Positions 8,776 to 18,681 of a stretch of DNA of 64,000 bases are shown here, piece after piece. Numbering within the stretch: the first letter of the stretch is position 1; the number at the start of each line of letters is the position of its first letter. This DNA is from Gammaproteobacteria bacterium. Its GTDB lineage: Bacteria; Pseudomonadota; Gammaproteobacteria; Magnimaribacterales; AG-339-G14. Both the position numbers and the translations under genes were made by a program. The notes beneath the pieces are model-generated. The model was given only the letters and a program-made list of their open reading frames with translations, made no database searches and was not told the origin of the DNA. The stretch covers positions 1 to 64,000 of the forward strand of contig QOPF01000005.1 of assembly GCA_003331625.1 (NCBI GenBank), given 5' to 3'.

Positions 8776-10143
8776 ATGCCCAAAGATAATTTACTTTCTA
8801 TAACTTCCATCGACGGAAGATATTCTTCTAAAACAGAACCGCTTAAAAATTATTTTAGCGAATTTGCTTTAATAAAAACTAGATTAGAAGTTGAAATCAA
8901 ATGGCTTCTTGTTCTTGCCAAAACAAAATCTTTAAAATTTATTCCTGAAATCTCTACTGCTAAGGAAAGAGCTATTTTAAAAATTTCAGAAGATTTTTCA
9001 CTTGCCGATGCTAAAAAAATTAAAAAGATTGAAACTAGGACAAATCACGATGTAAAGGCAGTAGAAATTTTCATTGTTGAAGAACTAAATAGATTAAATT
9101 TAAAAAAACTTTGTGAATTTGTACATTTTGGCTGTACTTCAGAAGATATAAATAACCTTTCTTATTCCCTAATGATGCAACGTTTTGTAGATAAAGAGTT
9201 TTTACCTAGACTTAATACTCTTCAAAGATCATTCAATTCTCTTGCAAAAAAGTGGTCAAGAATTTCGATGCTTGCTTTTACTCATGGGCAGCCGGCTTCT
9301 CCAACAACTTTGGGAAAAGAATTCTCTAATTTTACATCGAGAATAAAATTTAATAAGGAGATGATTTCTTCTATCAAACAACAAGGCAAGTTCAATGGCG
9401 CATCTGGTAATTACAATGCGCACGTTCTTGCTAAGAAAAATTTTAATTGGGAAAATCTTTCTAAAAAGTTTGTTAGTTCCCTGGGGCTAAACTTTTCATC
9501 ACACTCTACCCAAATTGAATTAAAAGATGCTATGGCTAGTCAGCTAGGAAATATCCATAATTTGAATAATGTCCTAATCGACTTTTCCCAAGATATCTGG
9601 CTTTTAATTTCAAAAAATTATCTCAAGCAAAATTTAGAATCTGGAGAAGTGGGATCGTCAACAATGCCTCACAAAGTCAATCCAATAGACTTTGAAAATG
9701 CTGAAGGAAATTTATCAATGGCAAACGGATTGTTAATAGCGATTAAAAACAAAATTCAAATTTCTAGATTGCAAAGAGATCTATCAGATTCGACTGTATT
9801 AAGAAATATTGGTGCATTATTTGCTTATATTTTTATCAGTCTCTCATCGTTAGAAAAAGGCATTGATAAAATTCTTCCAAATAAAGAAAAAATGAGCGCA
9901 GACCTTGATAATTCCTGGGAAATCTTAACCGAAGCTATTCAGACGATTTTAAGAAAAAACGGTTACGAAGATAGCTACAATAAAATTAAATCCATTTCAC
10001 GTGGAAAAAAGCTTGATTATCAGTCCTACATAAAGATAATTGACGACTTAAAAATAAATAAAGCAGATAAAGAACTACTTTCTAAGCTTACTCCAAAAAA
10101 ATACATTGGATTGGCAGAAAAATTAGCAAAATCTTCTTTCTAA
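8776..10143 (+). CDS. purB: Adenylosuccinate lyase
   Basis: PurB cleaves SAICAR and adenylosuccinate, releasing fumarate, in purine synthesis. The protein has 455 residues, as in Escherichia. Visible family marks are S-I-D-G-R-Y at the N-terminus, the H-F-G-C-T-S-E-D-I-N-N segment near residue 115, T-H-G-Q-P-A-S-P-T-T near 172, and the superfamily signature S-S-T-M-P-H-K-V-N-P around 295 with the catalytic Ser in the mobile loop. It is the middle gene of a plus-strand run (mnmA, purB, aceA) with short gaps. The Lys/Ser/Asn-rich composition is typical of this AT-rich genome. Confidence 0.97.
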   Translation: MPKDNLLSITSIDGRYSSKTEPLKNYFSEFALIKTRLEVEIKWLLVLAKTKSLKFIPEISTAKERAILKISEDFSLADAKKIKKIETRTNHDVKAVEIFIVEELNRLNLKKLCEFVHFGCTSEDINNLSYSLMMQRFVDKEFLPRLNTLQRSFNSLAKKWSRISMLAFTHGQPASPTTLGKEFSNFTSRIKFNKEMISSIKQQGKFNGASGNYNAHVLAKKNFNWENLSKKFVSSLGLNFSSHSTQIELKDAMASQLGNIHNLNNVLIDFSQDIWLLISKNYLKQNLESGEVGSSTMPHKVNPIDFENAEGNLSMANGLLIAIKNKIQISRLQRDLSDSTVLRNIGALFAYIFISLSSLEKGIDKILPNKEKMSADLDNSWEILTEAIQTILRKNGYEDSYNKIKSISRGKKLDYQSYIKIIDDLKINKADKELLSKLTPKKYIGLAEKLAKSSF

Positions 10144-10158
10144 CCTAAAGGGAAAACT

Positions 10159-11763
10159 ATGCTTGAGTATAAAAAAATTGTTAAGGAATACGAGGATCTT
10201 AAAGAGTCAAATCCTAATATCTATAAAAATATTAATCCTATTTCCGCTGCAAGAATGCGTCTTCAAAATAGATTTCATACAGGGCTAGATATCGCTCAAT
10301 ATACTGCCGATATCATGCATGCTGATATGAAAGACTATGACCAGGATACTGCATCATATACTCAGTCTTTAGGATGCTGGCATGGTTTCACTGCTCAACA
10401 AATGATGATGGAAATTAAAAGATCTTGCCAAACTACATCGAAAAGATACGTTTATTTAAGTGGATGGATGATTGCTGCATTACGTTCTGAGTTTGGCCCT
10501 CTACCCGATCAAAGTATGCATGAAAAAACAGCTGTCCCAAATTTAATCAAAGAGATTTATACGTTTTTAAAAAGAGCAGATTCTGTTCAATTGCAACATT
10601 TATTCGAAGAACTTGATGCAGCTCAAGCAGCTGGAAAATCCACAGATGAAATCATTACAAAGATTGATAATTTTGAAACGCATGTAGTACCAATTATTGC
10701 CGATATAGATGCAGGGTTTGGAAACGAAGAAGCAACCTATTTACTTGCAAAAAAAATGATTCAAGCTGGAGCATGTGCTATCCAGATTGAAAATCAAGTT
10801 TCTGATGAAAAACAATGTGGCCACCAAGATGGAAAAGTTACGGTTCCTCATGAAGATTTTCTTTCAAAAGTTAATGCCGTTAGATATGCCTTTTTAGAAC
10901 TGGGTATTAAAAATGGGGTTATTGTGGCAAGAACCGATTCTCTCGGCGCTGGTCTTACTCAAAAGGTCCCAGTTTCAAAAGATCCAGGAGATCTTGCTGA
11001 TCAATATAATGATTTTCTTGAATCAGAAGAAATTCACGATATAAGCGAACTACAAGATAATGACGTGACTATTCACCAGGACGGGAAGTTAGTTAAACCT
11101 GTGAGACTTCCTAACGGATTGTATCAATTTAAAAAAGATACCGGGTTTGATCGTGTCGTATTAGATTGTGTAACTAGTCTTGAAAATGGAGCAGATCTTC
11201 TTTGGATCGAGACAGAAAAGCCAAATGTAAAACAAATTGCTGAAATGGTTTCAGCCATTAGGGAAAAACAACCACAAGCGAAACTTGTCTATAACAATTC
11301 TCCTTCTTTTAATTGGACGTTATCTTTTAGAGAGCAAGTTTATAAAGAATGGGTAGATTCAGGAAAAGATGTTTCAGACTATCCAGATCCTTCACAAGAT
11401 CCTAAAGGATTAATGGATGAAAAATTTGATTCTTCTGAACTTGCTATTGAGGCTGATAAATTTATTCAAAATTTTCAAAAAGATGCTTCCAGAGAAGCTG
11501 GGATATTTCATCATCTTATTACATTGCCAACTTATCATGAGACTGCTCTTGGAACCTCTGTTCTATCTGAGGGCTATTTTGGAGACCTTGGAATGTTAGC
11601 TTACGTTAAAGAAATTCAGAGACAAGAAATTAGAAGAGATATGTCATCTGTTAAACATCAGGATTTAGCAGGCAGTACTGTTGGAGATACTCATAAAGAA
11701 TATTTCTCTGGAGATAATGCGCTTAAAGCTGGCGGTGAAGACAACACTATGAACCAGTTTTAG
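10159..11763 (+). CDS. aceA: Isocitrate lyase (long Pseudomonas-type)
   Basis: AceA splits isocitrate into succinate and glyoxylate, the entry to the glyoxylate shunt needed for growth on acetate or fatty acids. At 534 residues it matches the longer Pseudomonas-like class rather than the roughly 430-residue enteric form. The catalytic loop reads K-Q-C-G-H (normally K-K-C-G-H), the metal segment I-I-A-D-I-D-A-G-F-G-N is present, and Y-N-N-S-P-S-F-N-W near residue 375 is conserved. A good ribosome binding site (AAAGGGAAAA) precedes the ATG. Its last four bases overlap the end of nqrM on the other strand. No malate synthase is in the window. Confidence 0.97.
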   Translation: MLEYKKIVKEYEDLKESNPNIYKNINPISAARMRLQNRFHTGLDIAQYTADIMHADMKDYDQDTASYTQSLGCWHGFTAQQMMMEIKRSCQTTSKRYVYLSGWMIAALRSEFGPLPDQSMHEKTAVPNLIKEIYTFLKRADSVQLQHLFEELDAAQAAGKSTDEIITKIDNFETHVVPIIADIDAGFGNEEATYLLAKKMIQAGACAIQIENQVSDEKQCGHQDGKVTVPHEDFLSKVNAVRYAFLELGIKNGVIVARTDSLGAGLTQKVPVSKDPGDLADQYNDFLESEEIHDISELQDNDVTIHQDGKLVKPVRLPNGLYQFKKDTGFDRVVLDCVTSLENGADLLWIETEKPNVKQIAEMVSAIREKQPQAKLVYNNSPSFNWTLSFREQVYKEWVDSGKDVSDYPDPSQDPKGLMDEKFDSSELAIEADKFIQNFQKDASREAGIFHHLITLPTYHETALGTSVLSEGYFGDLGMLAYVKEIQRQEIRRDMSSVKHQDLAGSTVGDTHKEYFSGDNALKAGGEDNTMNQF

Positions 11764-11918
11764 TCTGCTGTTTTTCCACAAACTTTACAGGTATCACCTT
11801 TTTCTAAATAAATTCCTCCACAACTTGGCTGGAGGGGTTTGTTTCTAAAAATTAAACCTATTGACATACCCGCTATAGATAAAATCACTATTAATATCGC
11901 TAGAATTGCTGTTGTCAT
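11760..11918 (-). CDS. nqrM: Na+-NQR maturation factor NqrM (52 aa)
   Basis: NqrM is a small membrane protein needed for correct iron insertion and assembly of the Na+-translocating NADH:quinone reductase (the former DUF539). This 52-residue frame has one N-terminal membrane helix ending in M-S-I-G-L-I-F. It then has the Cys-rich tail that defines the family: P-S-C-G-G (Cys33) and C-K-V-C-G (Cys44, Cys47). The gene starts one base after the apbE stop and is last in nqrABCDEF-apbE-nqrM, the order known from other gammaproteobacteria. It overlaps the aceA stop by four bases, tail to tail. It is short enough to be missed by routine gene calling. Confidence 0.9.
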   Translation of the reverse strand: MTTAILAILIVILSIAGMSIGLIFRNKPLQPSCGGIYLEKGDTCKVCGKTAD

Positions 11919-11919
11919 A

Positions 11920-12768
11920 TCAATATTCTAACAATTCTTCCCAGTATTTGGACTGAAAAGATTTTATTTCTTCATCATCAATGAAAATCACTAGTGCTGG
12001 TATGTCGTTTCTTTCTATGATCTTTTTCACTTCTTTTAAACTTTCAAGCGCATAAAGACCCGTTGCTAATGCATCAGCTTTTGCAGTAGAACCTTTATCA
12101 AGTACAGATATAGAAAGAATATTATGTATCACTGTGTTCTTATTTTTTCCTAAAATATGCCCAGGGTTTTTATAATTTCCAGAAGTAGCAACTGATAAAT
12201 TATTTAGATTTATTATTTTAAAAATTTCTTGTTTTTCTTCATCTGGATACTCAATACCAATTTTCCAAGACATATCATTTTTATTTCCTTGAGCTTTAAT
12301 TTCTCCACCAATATTTATAAAGAAATTTTCAATATTAAGCTTTTTGAATTCAGAGCTAATTAAATCTACCGCATATCCCTTTGCCACAGCATTAAAATGG
12401 TCATAGCTATCAAATAAAATAAATCCTTGGGTTATTACATTTACTGCTTTTGATATTTTATTTATTTCATCAAAAATAGTTATTAACCGAAGATCAAATA
12501 AATTAATGCTTTTATTATCTCTCACATGAGAAACGAGCGATTCTTCATCATATGTTGAACAACATTTATTCATTTCTCCGATAGAGTCATTTAAAGTTTT
12601 TTTGATTTTAGACACAGATACAGAATTTGTAACAAGCTTGATGTCGTAAAAAGTTCCAAAGGCATTACCTTTCAAAGAAATTAAATCAGGGTTTTTGGAA
12701 CAAGCTGCTAAAAGTAATAGAGCTGAGTAAAAAAAGACAAGAGGTAGCTTAACTACCAAAGTCATCAA
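11920..12768 (-). CDS. apbE: FAD:protein FMN transferase ApbE
   Basis: ApbE transfers FMN from FAD to a Thr in substrate proteins, here presumably NqrB and NqrC. The N-terminus is a lipoprotein signal with L-L-A-A-C, the Cys at residue 23, so the enzyme is anchored on the periplasmic side of a membrane. Family motifs are A-V-A-K-G-Y-A-V-D around residue 125, A-T-S-G-N-Y, and [11 protein letters not shown] with the Mg-binding Asp near residue 235. At 282 residues it is shorter than the usual 330-350. Its start overlaps the end of nqrF by 20 bases, and nqrM follows after one base, a tight operon of enzyme and maturation factors. Confidence 0.94.
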   Translation of the reverse strand: MMTLVVKLPLVFFYSALLLLAACSKNPDLISLKGNAFGTFYDIKLVTNSVSVSKIKKTLNDSIGEMNKCCSTYDEESLVSHVRDNKSINLFDLRLITIFDEINKISKAVNVITQGFILFDSYDHFNAVAKGYAVDLISSEFKKLNIENFFINIGGEIKAQGNKNDMSWKIGIEYPDEEKQEIFKIINLNNLSVATSGNYKNPGHILGKNKNTVIHNILSISVLDKGSTAKADALATGLYALESLKEVKKIIERNDIPALVIFIDDEEIKSFQSKYWEELLEY

Positions 12769-13975
12769 ACATTATATTTTCAGGCTCTACACCAAGACTA
12801 TCAAGCATTTTAAAAGCTGCTGACATCATCATCGGAGGTCCACAAAGGTAATATTCACAATCTTCAGGTGAAGAATGATTCTGGAGATATTGATCGTATA
12901 AGACATGGCTTATAAAACCTGTAAGACCATCCCAATTGTCTTCGGGCAAAGGATCTGAAAGAGCTGCATGCCAAAAGAAATTTTCATTTTCCTTTGCTAA
13001 TTTATCAAATTCATCAACATAAAACATTTCTTTAAGACTTCTAGCTCCATACCAGAAACTTATTTTTCTTGAAGAGTTTATTGTCAATAATTGATCAAAG
13101 ATATGTGATCTCATAGGTGCCATTCCAGCCCCTCCACCAATAAAAACCATTTCAGCATTTGTTTTCTTGGCTTTAAATTCTCCGAATGGACCAAAGATAG
13201 TCAGTTTGTCTCCGGGCTTTAAGTTAAATAGATATGAAGAGGCTTCTCCAGGAGGAACAGAAGTTCCTGGAGGAGGCGAAGCTATTCTTATATTGAACTT
13301 CATAATACCCTTCTCCTCTGGATAATTTGCCATAGAATAAGCCCTTATAACTTCCTCTTTAACATTGGACACGTTATTGAAAACGTCAAATCTTTCCCAG
13401 TCTGACGTATATTCTTCTTGAATATGAAAGTCTTTGTAGTCAGCATTGTATGGAGGTATTTCCATCTGAACATAACCTCCCGCTTCAAATCCCACGTCTT
13501 CTCCTTTAGGAAGTTCCAAAACAAGTTCTTTAATGAAGGTTGCAACATTATCATTAGATTTTACTGTTGTTTCCCATTTTTTTACTCCAAATACTTCATC
13601 TGGAATAGTTATTTTCATATCGCTTTTAACTGGCACTTGGCAGGATAATCTCCATGAATCTTTTTTTTCTTTGTTATTAAAATGACTTTCTTCAGTTGAC
13701 AAAATAGATCCACCACCGTCAAAAACCTGACATCTGCATTGAGCACAGGTACCACCCCCACCACATGCTGAGGATAAAAAGAGGTTGTTTGCAGCTAGCG
13801 TTTGAAGCAGCTTCCCTCCTGCAGGAACAGTTATGATTTGATCGGGATCATCATTAATTTCAATAGTTACATCGCCTGTAGAAACTAATTGAGAACGAGC
13901 TAAAAGTATTATCGCAACCATGACGTTAACAATTACAGTAAACGATAAAATACCTAGAACAATTTCAGTAATCAT
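12749..13975 (-). CDS. nqrF: Na+-translocating NADH:quinone reductase subunit F
   Basis: NqrF is the NADH entry point of the Na+ pump. Its 408 residues have the normal order: one N-terminal membrane helix (about 4-26), a 2Fe-2S ferredoxin domain with Cys71, Cys77, Cys80 and Cys112, then a ferredoxin-reductase module. That module has the FAD motif R-A-Y-S-M-A-N-Y, the NADH-binding [10 protein letters not shown], and the ending L-C-G-P-P-M-M with F-D-D-F-G-S. It overlaps nqrE by one base (TAATG) and apbE by 20, so the whole operon is translationally coupled. Confidence 0.97.
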   Translation of the reverse strand: MITEIVLGILSFTVIVNVMVAIILLARSQLVSTGDVTIEINDDPDQIITVPAGGKLLQTLAANNLFLSSACGGGGTCAQCRCQVFDGGGSILSTEESHFNNKEKKDSWRLSCQVPVKSDMKITIPDEVFGVKKWETTVKSNDNVATFIKELVLELPKGEDVGFEAGGYVQMEIPPYNADYKDFHIQEEYTSDWERFDVFNNVSNVKEEVIRAYSMANYPEEKGIMKFNIRIASPPPGTSVPPGEASSYLFNLKPGDKLTIFGPFGEFKAKKTNAEMVFIGGGAGMAPMRSHIFDQLLTINSSRKISFWYGARSLKEMFYVDEFDKLAKENENFFWHAALSDPLPEDNWDGLTGFISHVLYDQYLQNHSSPEDCEYYLCGPPMMMSAAFKMLDSLGVEPENIMFDDFGS

Positions 13976-14586
13976 TAGAGGATAATGCCTCCAAATGACA
14001 TGAAACCAAAGCTCATCAAACCAACAATTATAAATGTAGAACCTAAGCCTTGAAGGCCTTCAGGCATATCGCTATATTTTAGTTTTTCTCTTATCCCAGC
14101 AAGAATAGTAATTGCTAAGGCCCAGCCAACCCCTGCGCCTAGTCCATAAGCAACACTTTCTCCAAAATAAAGATCCTTTTCTACCATAAAAAGAGAAGCC
14201 CCTAAGATTGCACAATTAACTGTGATTAAAGGCAAAAATATACCTAAAGCGTTGTATAAAACTGGCACATATTTATCTAAGAACATTTCTAAAATTTGGA
14301 CACATGCGGCTATAACGCCGATGTAACTTATAAGGCCAACAAAACTTAAATCAATATCTGATAATCCGGCCCAAGCTAATGCTCCATCTCGTAAAATATA
14401 ATTGTAAATTAGATTATTGATGGGAACTGTGATGGCTAGAACTACAATTACAGCAATACCCAAACCAATAGCAGCTTCAATCTTTTTTGATATTGCTATA
14501 AAAGTACACATCCCTAGAAAAACTGATAAAGCAAGATTCTCAATGAAGATAGCGTTTATAAAAATATTAAGATAATTTTCAATCAT
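13975..14586 (-). CDS. nqrE: Na+-translocating NADH:quinone reductase subunit E
   Basis: NqrE is a six-helix inner-membrane subunit that pairs with NqrD in an inverted pseudo-symmetric dimer. The 203-residue protein is of normal size. Cys27 in the first helix (L-G-M-C-T-F) and Cys125 (T-V-N-C-A-I-L-G) are at the positions of the ligands for the intramembrane Fe-S centre between NqrD and NqrE. The [11 protein letters not shown] stretch is a family hallmark. It overlaps nqrD by four bases and nqrF by one. Confidence 0.96.
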   Translation of the reverse strand: MIENYLNIFINAIFIENLALSVFLGMCTFIAISKKIEAAIGLGIAVIVVLAITVPINNLIYNYILRDGALAWAGLSDIDLSFVGLISYIGVIAACVQILEMFLDKYVPVLYNALGIFLPLITVNCAILGASLFMVEKDLYFGESVAYGLGAGVGWALAITILAGIREKLKYSDMPEGLQGLGSTFIIVGLMSFGFMSFGGIIL

Positions 14587-15281
14587 GCTGAGGTCCCTTT
14601 TGAAGAGGGTATGGGTGGAGGATTAGGAATAACGACTGGCGAGTTTTCGGCCATTTTAAATTCTGGTTCCTCGATTTGATCTGTTTGCCATGCTCTTAAA
14701 GCCCAAATAATTAGACCGATTAAAATAAAAGATACAGGAGGAAGTAAAAAGAAATTGTTTGGTACATACCAACCTCCATTTTGTACAAGAGGAAAAATCT
14801 CGTACTCTAATATTGTTCCTGTACCAAAAAGTTCTCTAATTGTGCCTAAAATTATCAAGATCACGCTGTAACCCAAACCATTTCCAAAACCATCTAAAAA
14901 AGAAACTCCTGGAGGATTTTGCATAGCAAAGGCTTCCGCTCTGCCCATCACTATACAATTAGTGATGATGAGACCAACAAAAACCGAAAGAGTTTTGCTA
15001 GTTTCATAATCATATGCTTTCAAACCTTGATCCACTAAAATCACCAATGAAGAAATAATAGTCATCTGAACGATAATTCGAATATTAGAAGGAGTTAAAT
15101 TTCTGATCATAGAAATAAAGAAATTAGACAAACTCACTGTGACAGTGAGAGCGACACACATGATTAACGTAGGATACAGTTTACTCGTTACAGCAAGGGC
15201 TGAGCAGATTCCCAACATTTGCAACGCAATAGGATTTTCTTTAAAAACTGGACGGAATAATATTTCAGTGTATTTAGACAT
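14583..15281 (-). CDS. nqrD: Na+-translocating NADH:quinone reductase subunit D, with Pro-rich tail
   Basis: NqrD is the second of the paired six-helix membrane subunits of the Na+ pump. Cys26 (L-G-I-C-S-A) and Cys109 (I-T-N-C-I-V-M-G-R) occupy the Fe-S ligand positions. The family motif G-R-A-E-A-F-A with [11 protein letters not shown] is present. At 232 residues it is about 20 longer than the familiar Vibrio subunit, because of a C-terminal tail of about 30 residues rich in Pro, Ser and Glu ([10 protein letters not shown]). The tail lies at the cytosolic or interface end; its role is unknown. Overlaps of four bases with nqrE and eight with nqrC indicate coupling. Confidence 0.96.
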   Translation of the reverse strand: MSKYTEILFRPVFKENPIALQMLGICSALAVTSKLYPTLIMCVALTVTVSLSNFFISMIRNLTPSNIRIIVQMTIISSLVILVDQGLKAYDYETSKTLSVFVGLIITNCIVMGRAEAFAMQNPPGVSFLDGFGNGLGYSVILIILGTIRELFGTGTILEYEIFPLVQNGGWYVPNNFFLLPPVSFILIGLIIWALRAWQTDQIEEPEFKMAENSPVVIPNPPPIPSSKGTSA

Positions 15282-16050
15282 CTATCTCTTTTAATTTTTG
15301 TATGAAATTTAGATACCCATCATTTCCCATCCAATAAGCAATTAAATTAGAAACACCATTACAAGTTAGGGTAGCTCCAGAAAGACCATCTACTTCATAA
15401 TTATAATTAATACTATTATTTAACACAGAACCTTTTATAACTTTTAAAGAAACTTCCCCATTGTCTTTGTATATTTTTTTACCTTTCCAAAGCGATTTCC
15501 ATTTAGGGTTATCTATTTCTGCTCCTAAACCAGGAGTCTCTTTATGTTCATAAAATTCTAATCCTGCAACAGTATTAAAGTCATTTTCTATGGCGAGATA
15601 TCCATAAAGAATACCCCACAATCCGTAACCCCTAACGGGAAGAATAATAGTATTTATTTTATCGTCTTTGTACTCAATATATATTTTAGAAAATTTTTCT
15701 CTTTTCTTAATGGAGGCAATATCTTCTTCTGCTGATAAAAATTTATATTTACCGTCCTCTCTAAGCTCTTTAGCAAGTTCATACGTTTGAGGATTTAAAT
15801 CAACTATTTCACCCTCGTCTAAATTAATGATAATTGATTTAATATTAGACATTGCATTTTCTACAGAGCCATAAACTTCTTTTAAGCCGGCAGACGATAC
15901 TATTTTTTTTTGTTGATCCAAAACAGCATTTTCAATCTGGAGAGATCTAAGTTGAATTGCTATAAGTGAAATAATGGCACTGCATACCAAACAGAGACCT
16001 ATTCCTACTAAAGTTATATTTAATGTGCTGTCTTTGTTAATTTTGAACAT
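15274..16050 (-). CDS. nqrC: Na+-translocating NADH:quinone reductase subunit C
   Basis: NqrC is a single-helix subunit with a large periplasmic domain carrying covalently bound FMN. The 258-residue protein has a membrane helix at about 13-33 and an FMN-binding domain ending in the flavinylation motif S-G-A-T-L-T at about 224-229. The last Thr is the likely attachment site, filled by ApbE. The segment T-P-G-L-G-A-E around residue 170 is also typical. The start overlaps nqrB by 14 bases and the end overlaps nqrD by eight. Confidence 0.96.
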   Translation of the reverse strand: MFKINKDSTLNITLVGIGLCLVCSAIISLIAIQLRSLQIENAVLDQQKKIVSSAGLKEVYGSVENAMSNIKSIIINLDEGEIVDLNPQTYELAKELREDGKYKFLSAEEDIASIKKREKFSKIYIEYKDDKINTIILPVRGYGLWGILYGYLAIENDFNTVAGLEFYEHKETPGLGAEIDNPKWKSLWKGKKIYKDNGEVSLKVIKGSVLNNSINYNYEVDGLSGATLTCNGVSNLIAYWMGNDGYLNFIQKLKEIDV

Positions 16051-17257
16051 TTTGTATAGATAATCTTTTTTTAATATTTTGCTGAACTACAAAATGATCT
16101 ACTAATGGGGCCAGTAAATTACCAAATAGAATTGCTAACATCATTCCTTCAGGAAAAGCTGGATTTAAAACTCTTATTAGGATGACCATAACTCCAATAA
16201 TAATCCCATATATCCATCTTCCTTTATTAGTATGAGAGCCGGAAACTGGTTCAGTAGCCATAAAAACTAAACCAAATGCATAGCCTCCAATTACCATATG
16301 CCACCAAAAAGGCATAGCAAACATTGGATTAGTGTCGCTACCAATAAAATTAAATAAATAACTTGTTAAAATAGTGCCTATAGCAATTCCAACTACAATT
16401 CTCCATGATGCAACTTTTGTATATAAAAGAATGGCTAGACCAACTAGTATTGCTAAGGTAGATGTTTCCCCAATTGAGCCTGGTATAAATCCATAGAATG
16501 CATTTGACCAAGAGTAAGCAAGGCTTTGATATCCTTCTTGTGCAGCTGTGCCTAAAATGGTTGCAGCTGTATAACCGTCCACCGCTATCCAGGACATATC
16601 ACCAGACCAAGATGCAGGATAAGCAAAGTATAAAAAAGCTCTCCCCGTCAAGGCAGGATTTAAAAAGTTCTTTCCTGTACCGCCAAATATTTCTTTACCT
16701 ATAACCAAGCCTACTGCAATCCCTAAAGCTGCCTGCCATAGAGGCGCATTAGGTGGGCACGAAAGAGAAAACAATACTGTTGTAACAAATGCTCCCTCGC
16801 TTATCTCATGACCTCTTACTAAGGAAAAAATTATTTCGCATCCTATTCCAACAGCAAAGACTACGACGTAAATTGGAATAAAATATATAGCGCCATAGAC
16901 AAGACAATCCATAAAGCTATTTGGATTAAGAGACGTAAAAAAGGTAATCAAAGGCCAATGCCAATCTTTTTCAAAAGTTCCGTTCGACAAAGCAACTTGT
17001 TCTAAGGCAAATAAAGATTGATAGCCTAAGTTATACATTCCCACAAACATAGTGGGAAAAGTTGCAAGCCAAACAACAACCATTATTCTTTGGATATCCG
17101 AACCATCTCTGATATGAGTCAAGCCAGATGTTCGTTTATCTGAGGAATAAAAGAAATTTTCTATAATGTCAAAAACTGGAAAATAATAAGAGAGGCCACC
17201 CTTTCCTTGGAAAGAAGGCTTGATTTTATCAAGAAAATTTCTTAATGGATCTTTCAT
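16037..17257 (-). CDS. nqrB: Na+-translocating NADH:quinone reductase subunit B
   Basis: NqrB is the largest membrane subunit. It holds covalent FMN and riboflavin, forms the main Na+ path and contributes to the quinone site. The 406-residue protein has about ten hydrophobic segments. G-G-T-G-K-N-F-L-N-P-A-L-T-G-R-A is a strong family signature, and V-D-G-Y-T-A-A-T carries the flavinylation-type Thr near residue 230, slightly unlike the usual S-G-A-T. Y-A-F-G-L-V-F-M-A-T-E-P-V-S near residue 335 is also conserved. It is preceded by a 75-base gap from nqrA, the only real gap in the operon. Confidence 0.97.
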   Translation of the reverse strand: MKDPLRNFLDKIKPSFQGKGGLSYYFPVFDIIENFFYSSDKRTSGLTHIRDGSDIQRIMVVVWLATFPTMFVGMYNLGYQSLFALEQVALSNGTFEKDWHWPLITFFTSLNPNSFMDCLVYGAIYFIPIYVVVFAVGIGCEIIFSLVRGHEISEGAFVTTVLFSLSCPPNAPLWQAALGIAVGLVIGKEIFGGTGKNFLNPALTGRAFLYFAYPASWSGDMSWIAVDGYTAATILGTAAQEGYQSLAYSWSNAFYGFIPGSIGETSTLAILVGLAILLYTKVASWRIVVGIAIGTILTSYLFNFIGSDTNPMFAMPFWWHMVIGGYAFGLVFMATEPVSGSHTNKGRWIYGIIIGVMVILIRVLNPAFPEGMMLAILFGNLLAPLVDHFVVQQNIKKRLSIQNVQN

Positions 17258-17332
17258 CTCAGTAGCTCGTTAATTTTAAAGATTTAGATAACCGAAAACA
17301 GCTTTTAGAAGATATTCTTCTATATTATGCTT

Positions 17333-18679
17333 TTAGCCATCTTTCTCAATTTTATCCAAAACAGATCGTAATATTAATCCGTAATCATACTTACTTGGAC
17401 AACTATAAGTACATATAGCCAAGTCTTCCTCATCTAATTCTAAAATTCCTAGATTTTGAGCTAATTCAGTATCCTCAGTGACAATTGCCTTGAGTAGTTG
17501 GGTTATCATTAAATTCATTGGAAAAACATCTTCGTAAATACCAACTGGAACAATAGCTCTAAATCCACCATTTATAGATGAAGATAAATTAAATTTATAA
17601 TTTTTAAGAAATGACGTAAAAAACATCCTTAAAGACGAGTGTTTTTTTATCTCTGGTCTTATCCAATTCATAAATTCTCTGTCTTTTTTATTAGATTCTC
17701 TGATGACGCTTATCTGATTTGAAAAATTTGAAAGATATGTTTCCGCACCTTCAGAGCTATGACCGCACAGTACCGACCCTGAAATAACTCTATTATCACC
17801 TTCAATAATTTTTCCTGCTGTTAATTCTGAGATACTTGAACCATATTCTGTTAGCAGTATCTCTGGACTAAATACTTGAGGCCCTGATAACGATATATAT
17901 TTTTCATTTGATAAATAACCAGAAAGTAAAATTTTTCCTATGGTAATTACTTCTTGATAGCCAATAGTCCAAGCTTGATTTATCAATGAAACAGGAGAAA
18001 TTTTATTTATTTGAGTGCCGACCAAGCCATAAGGATGAATACCAGAAAACTTATGTATCTTTAATTTTTCTAAATCTTTTAAATCTAAATCAGAAGACGA
18101 ATCTTGACTTAAATGGATATGCTTTTCAGGAATGACAGAAAGATATTTAAGTCCCAAGTTAAAAGCTTCAAAGTTTTCTTTAACTATTATTTCTGGATTA
18201 ACTGCAAGCGGATTTGAATCTATAAGGGAAATAAATATATTTTTTGGAGTAGAGTTAACTTCAGGAACTTTAGAAAATGGACGTGTTCTAAACAAATTCC
18301 AACATCCTGAAGTAATTAAAAAATTAGCAACATTTTTAGAGTTTATTTCAAAATCTTTATCTATTTCATAAGTATTTTCTTCGTTAGATTTTTCTATCAC
18401 CAAAGATAAAAAAGCCCTTCTGTCTCCTCTATTAATTTCTAAGATTTTTCCATTTACTGGCGATAGAAAGTTAAACCCAGGATTTTTCTTATCCTCAAAC
18501 AACTTATCTCCTTGAGACACTTCTTCTCCTTCTGAAACAAACATTGTAGGTTTGATTCCGTGATAATCTCTTCCGAGTATGGCTACTTTATTAGTTGATG
18601 ACTTATTTATAGGCAAGATATGATTTGTTATCTCTCCTTCTAGAGATAAGTTTAATCCCTTTGAAATTTTGTAATTCAT
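17333..18679 (-). CDS. nqrA: Na+-translocating NADH:quinone reductase subunit A
   Basis: NqrA is the hydrophilic cytosolic subunit of the pump, implicated in quinone binding near NqrB. Its 448 residues have the family form: a lipoyl-like N-terminal domain (K-P-T-M-F-V-S-E-G-E-E-V, then S-P-V-N-G-K-I near 75), a Rossmann-like middle part with H-P-Y-G-L-V-G-T-Q, and G-F-R-A-I-V-P-V-G-I-Y near 370. There is no membrane segment. It is first in the nqr operon and starts only two bases after the end of gap, so transcription may begin upstream of gap. Confidence 0.96.
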   Translation of the reverse strand: MNYKISKGLNLSLEGEITNHILPINKSSTNKVAILGRDYHGIKPTMFVSEGEEVSQGDKLFEDKKNPGFNFLSPVNGKILEINRGDRRAFLSLVIEKSNEENTYEIDKDFEINSKNVANFLITSGCWNLFRTRPFSKVPEVNSTPKNIFISLIDSNPLAVNPEIIVKENFEAFNLGLKYLSVIPEKHIHLSQDSSSDLDLKDLEKLKIHKFSGIHPYGLVGTQINKISPVSLINQAWTIGYQEVITIGKILLSGYLSNEKYISLSGPQVFSPEILLTEYGSSISELTAGKIIEGDNRVISGSVLCGHSSEGAETYLSNFSNQISVIRESNKKDREFMNWIRPEIKKHSSLRMFFTSFLKNYKFNLSSSINGGFRAIVPVGIYEDVFPMNLMITQLLKAIVTEDTELAQNLGILELDEEDLAICTYSCPSKYDYGLILRSVLDKIEKDG

Positions 18680-18681
18680 GC

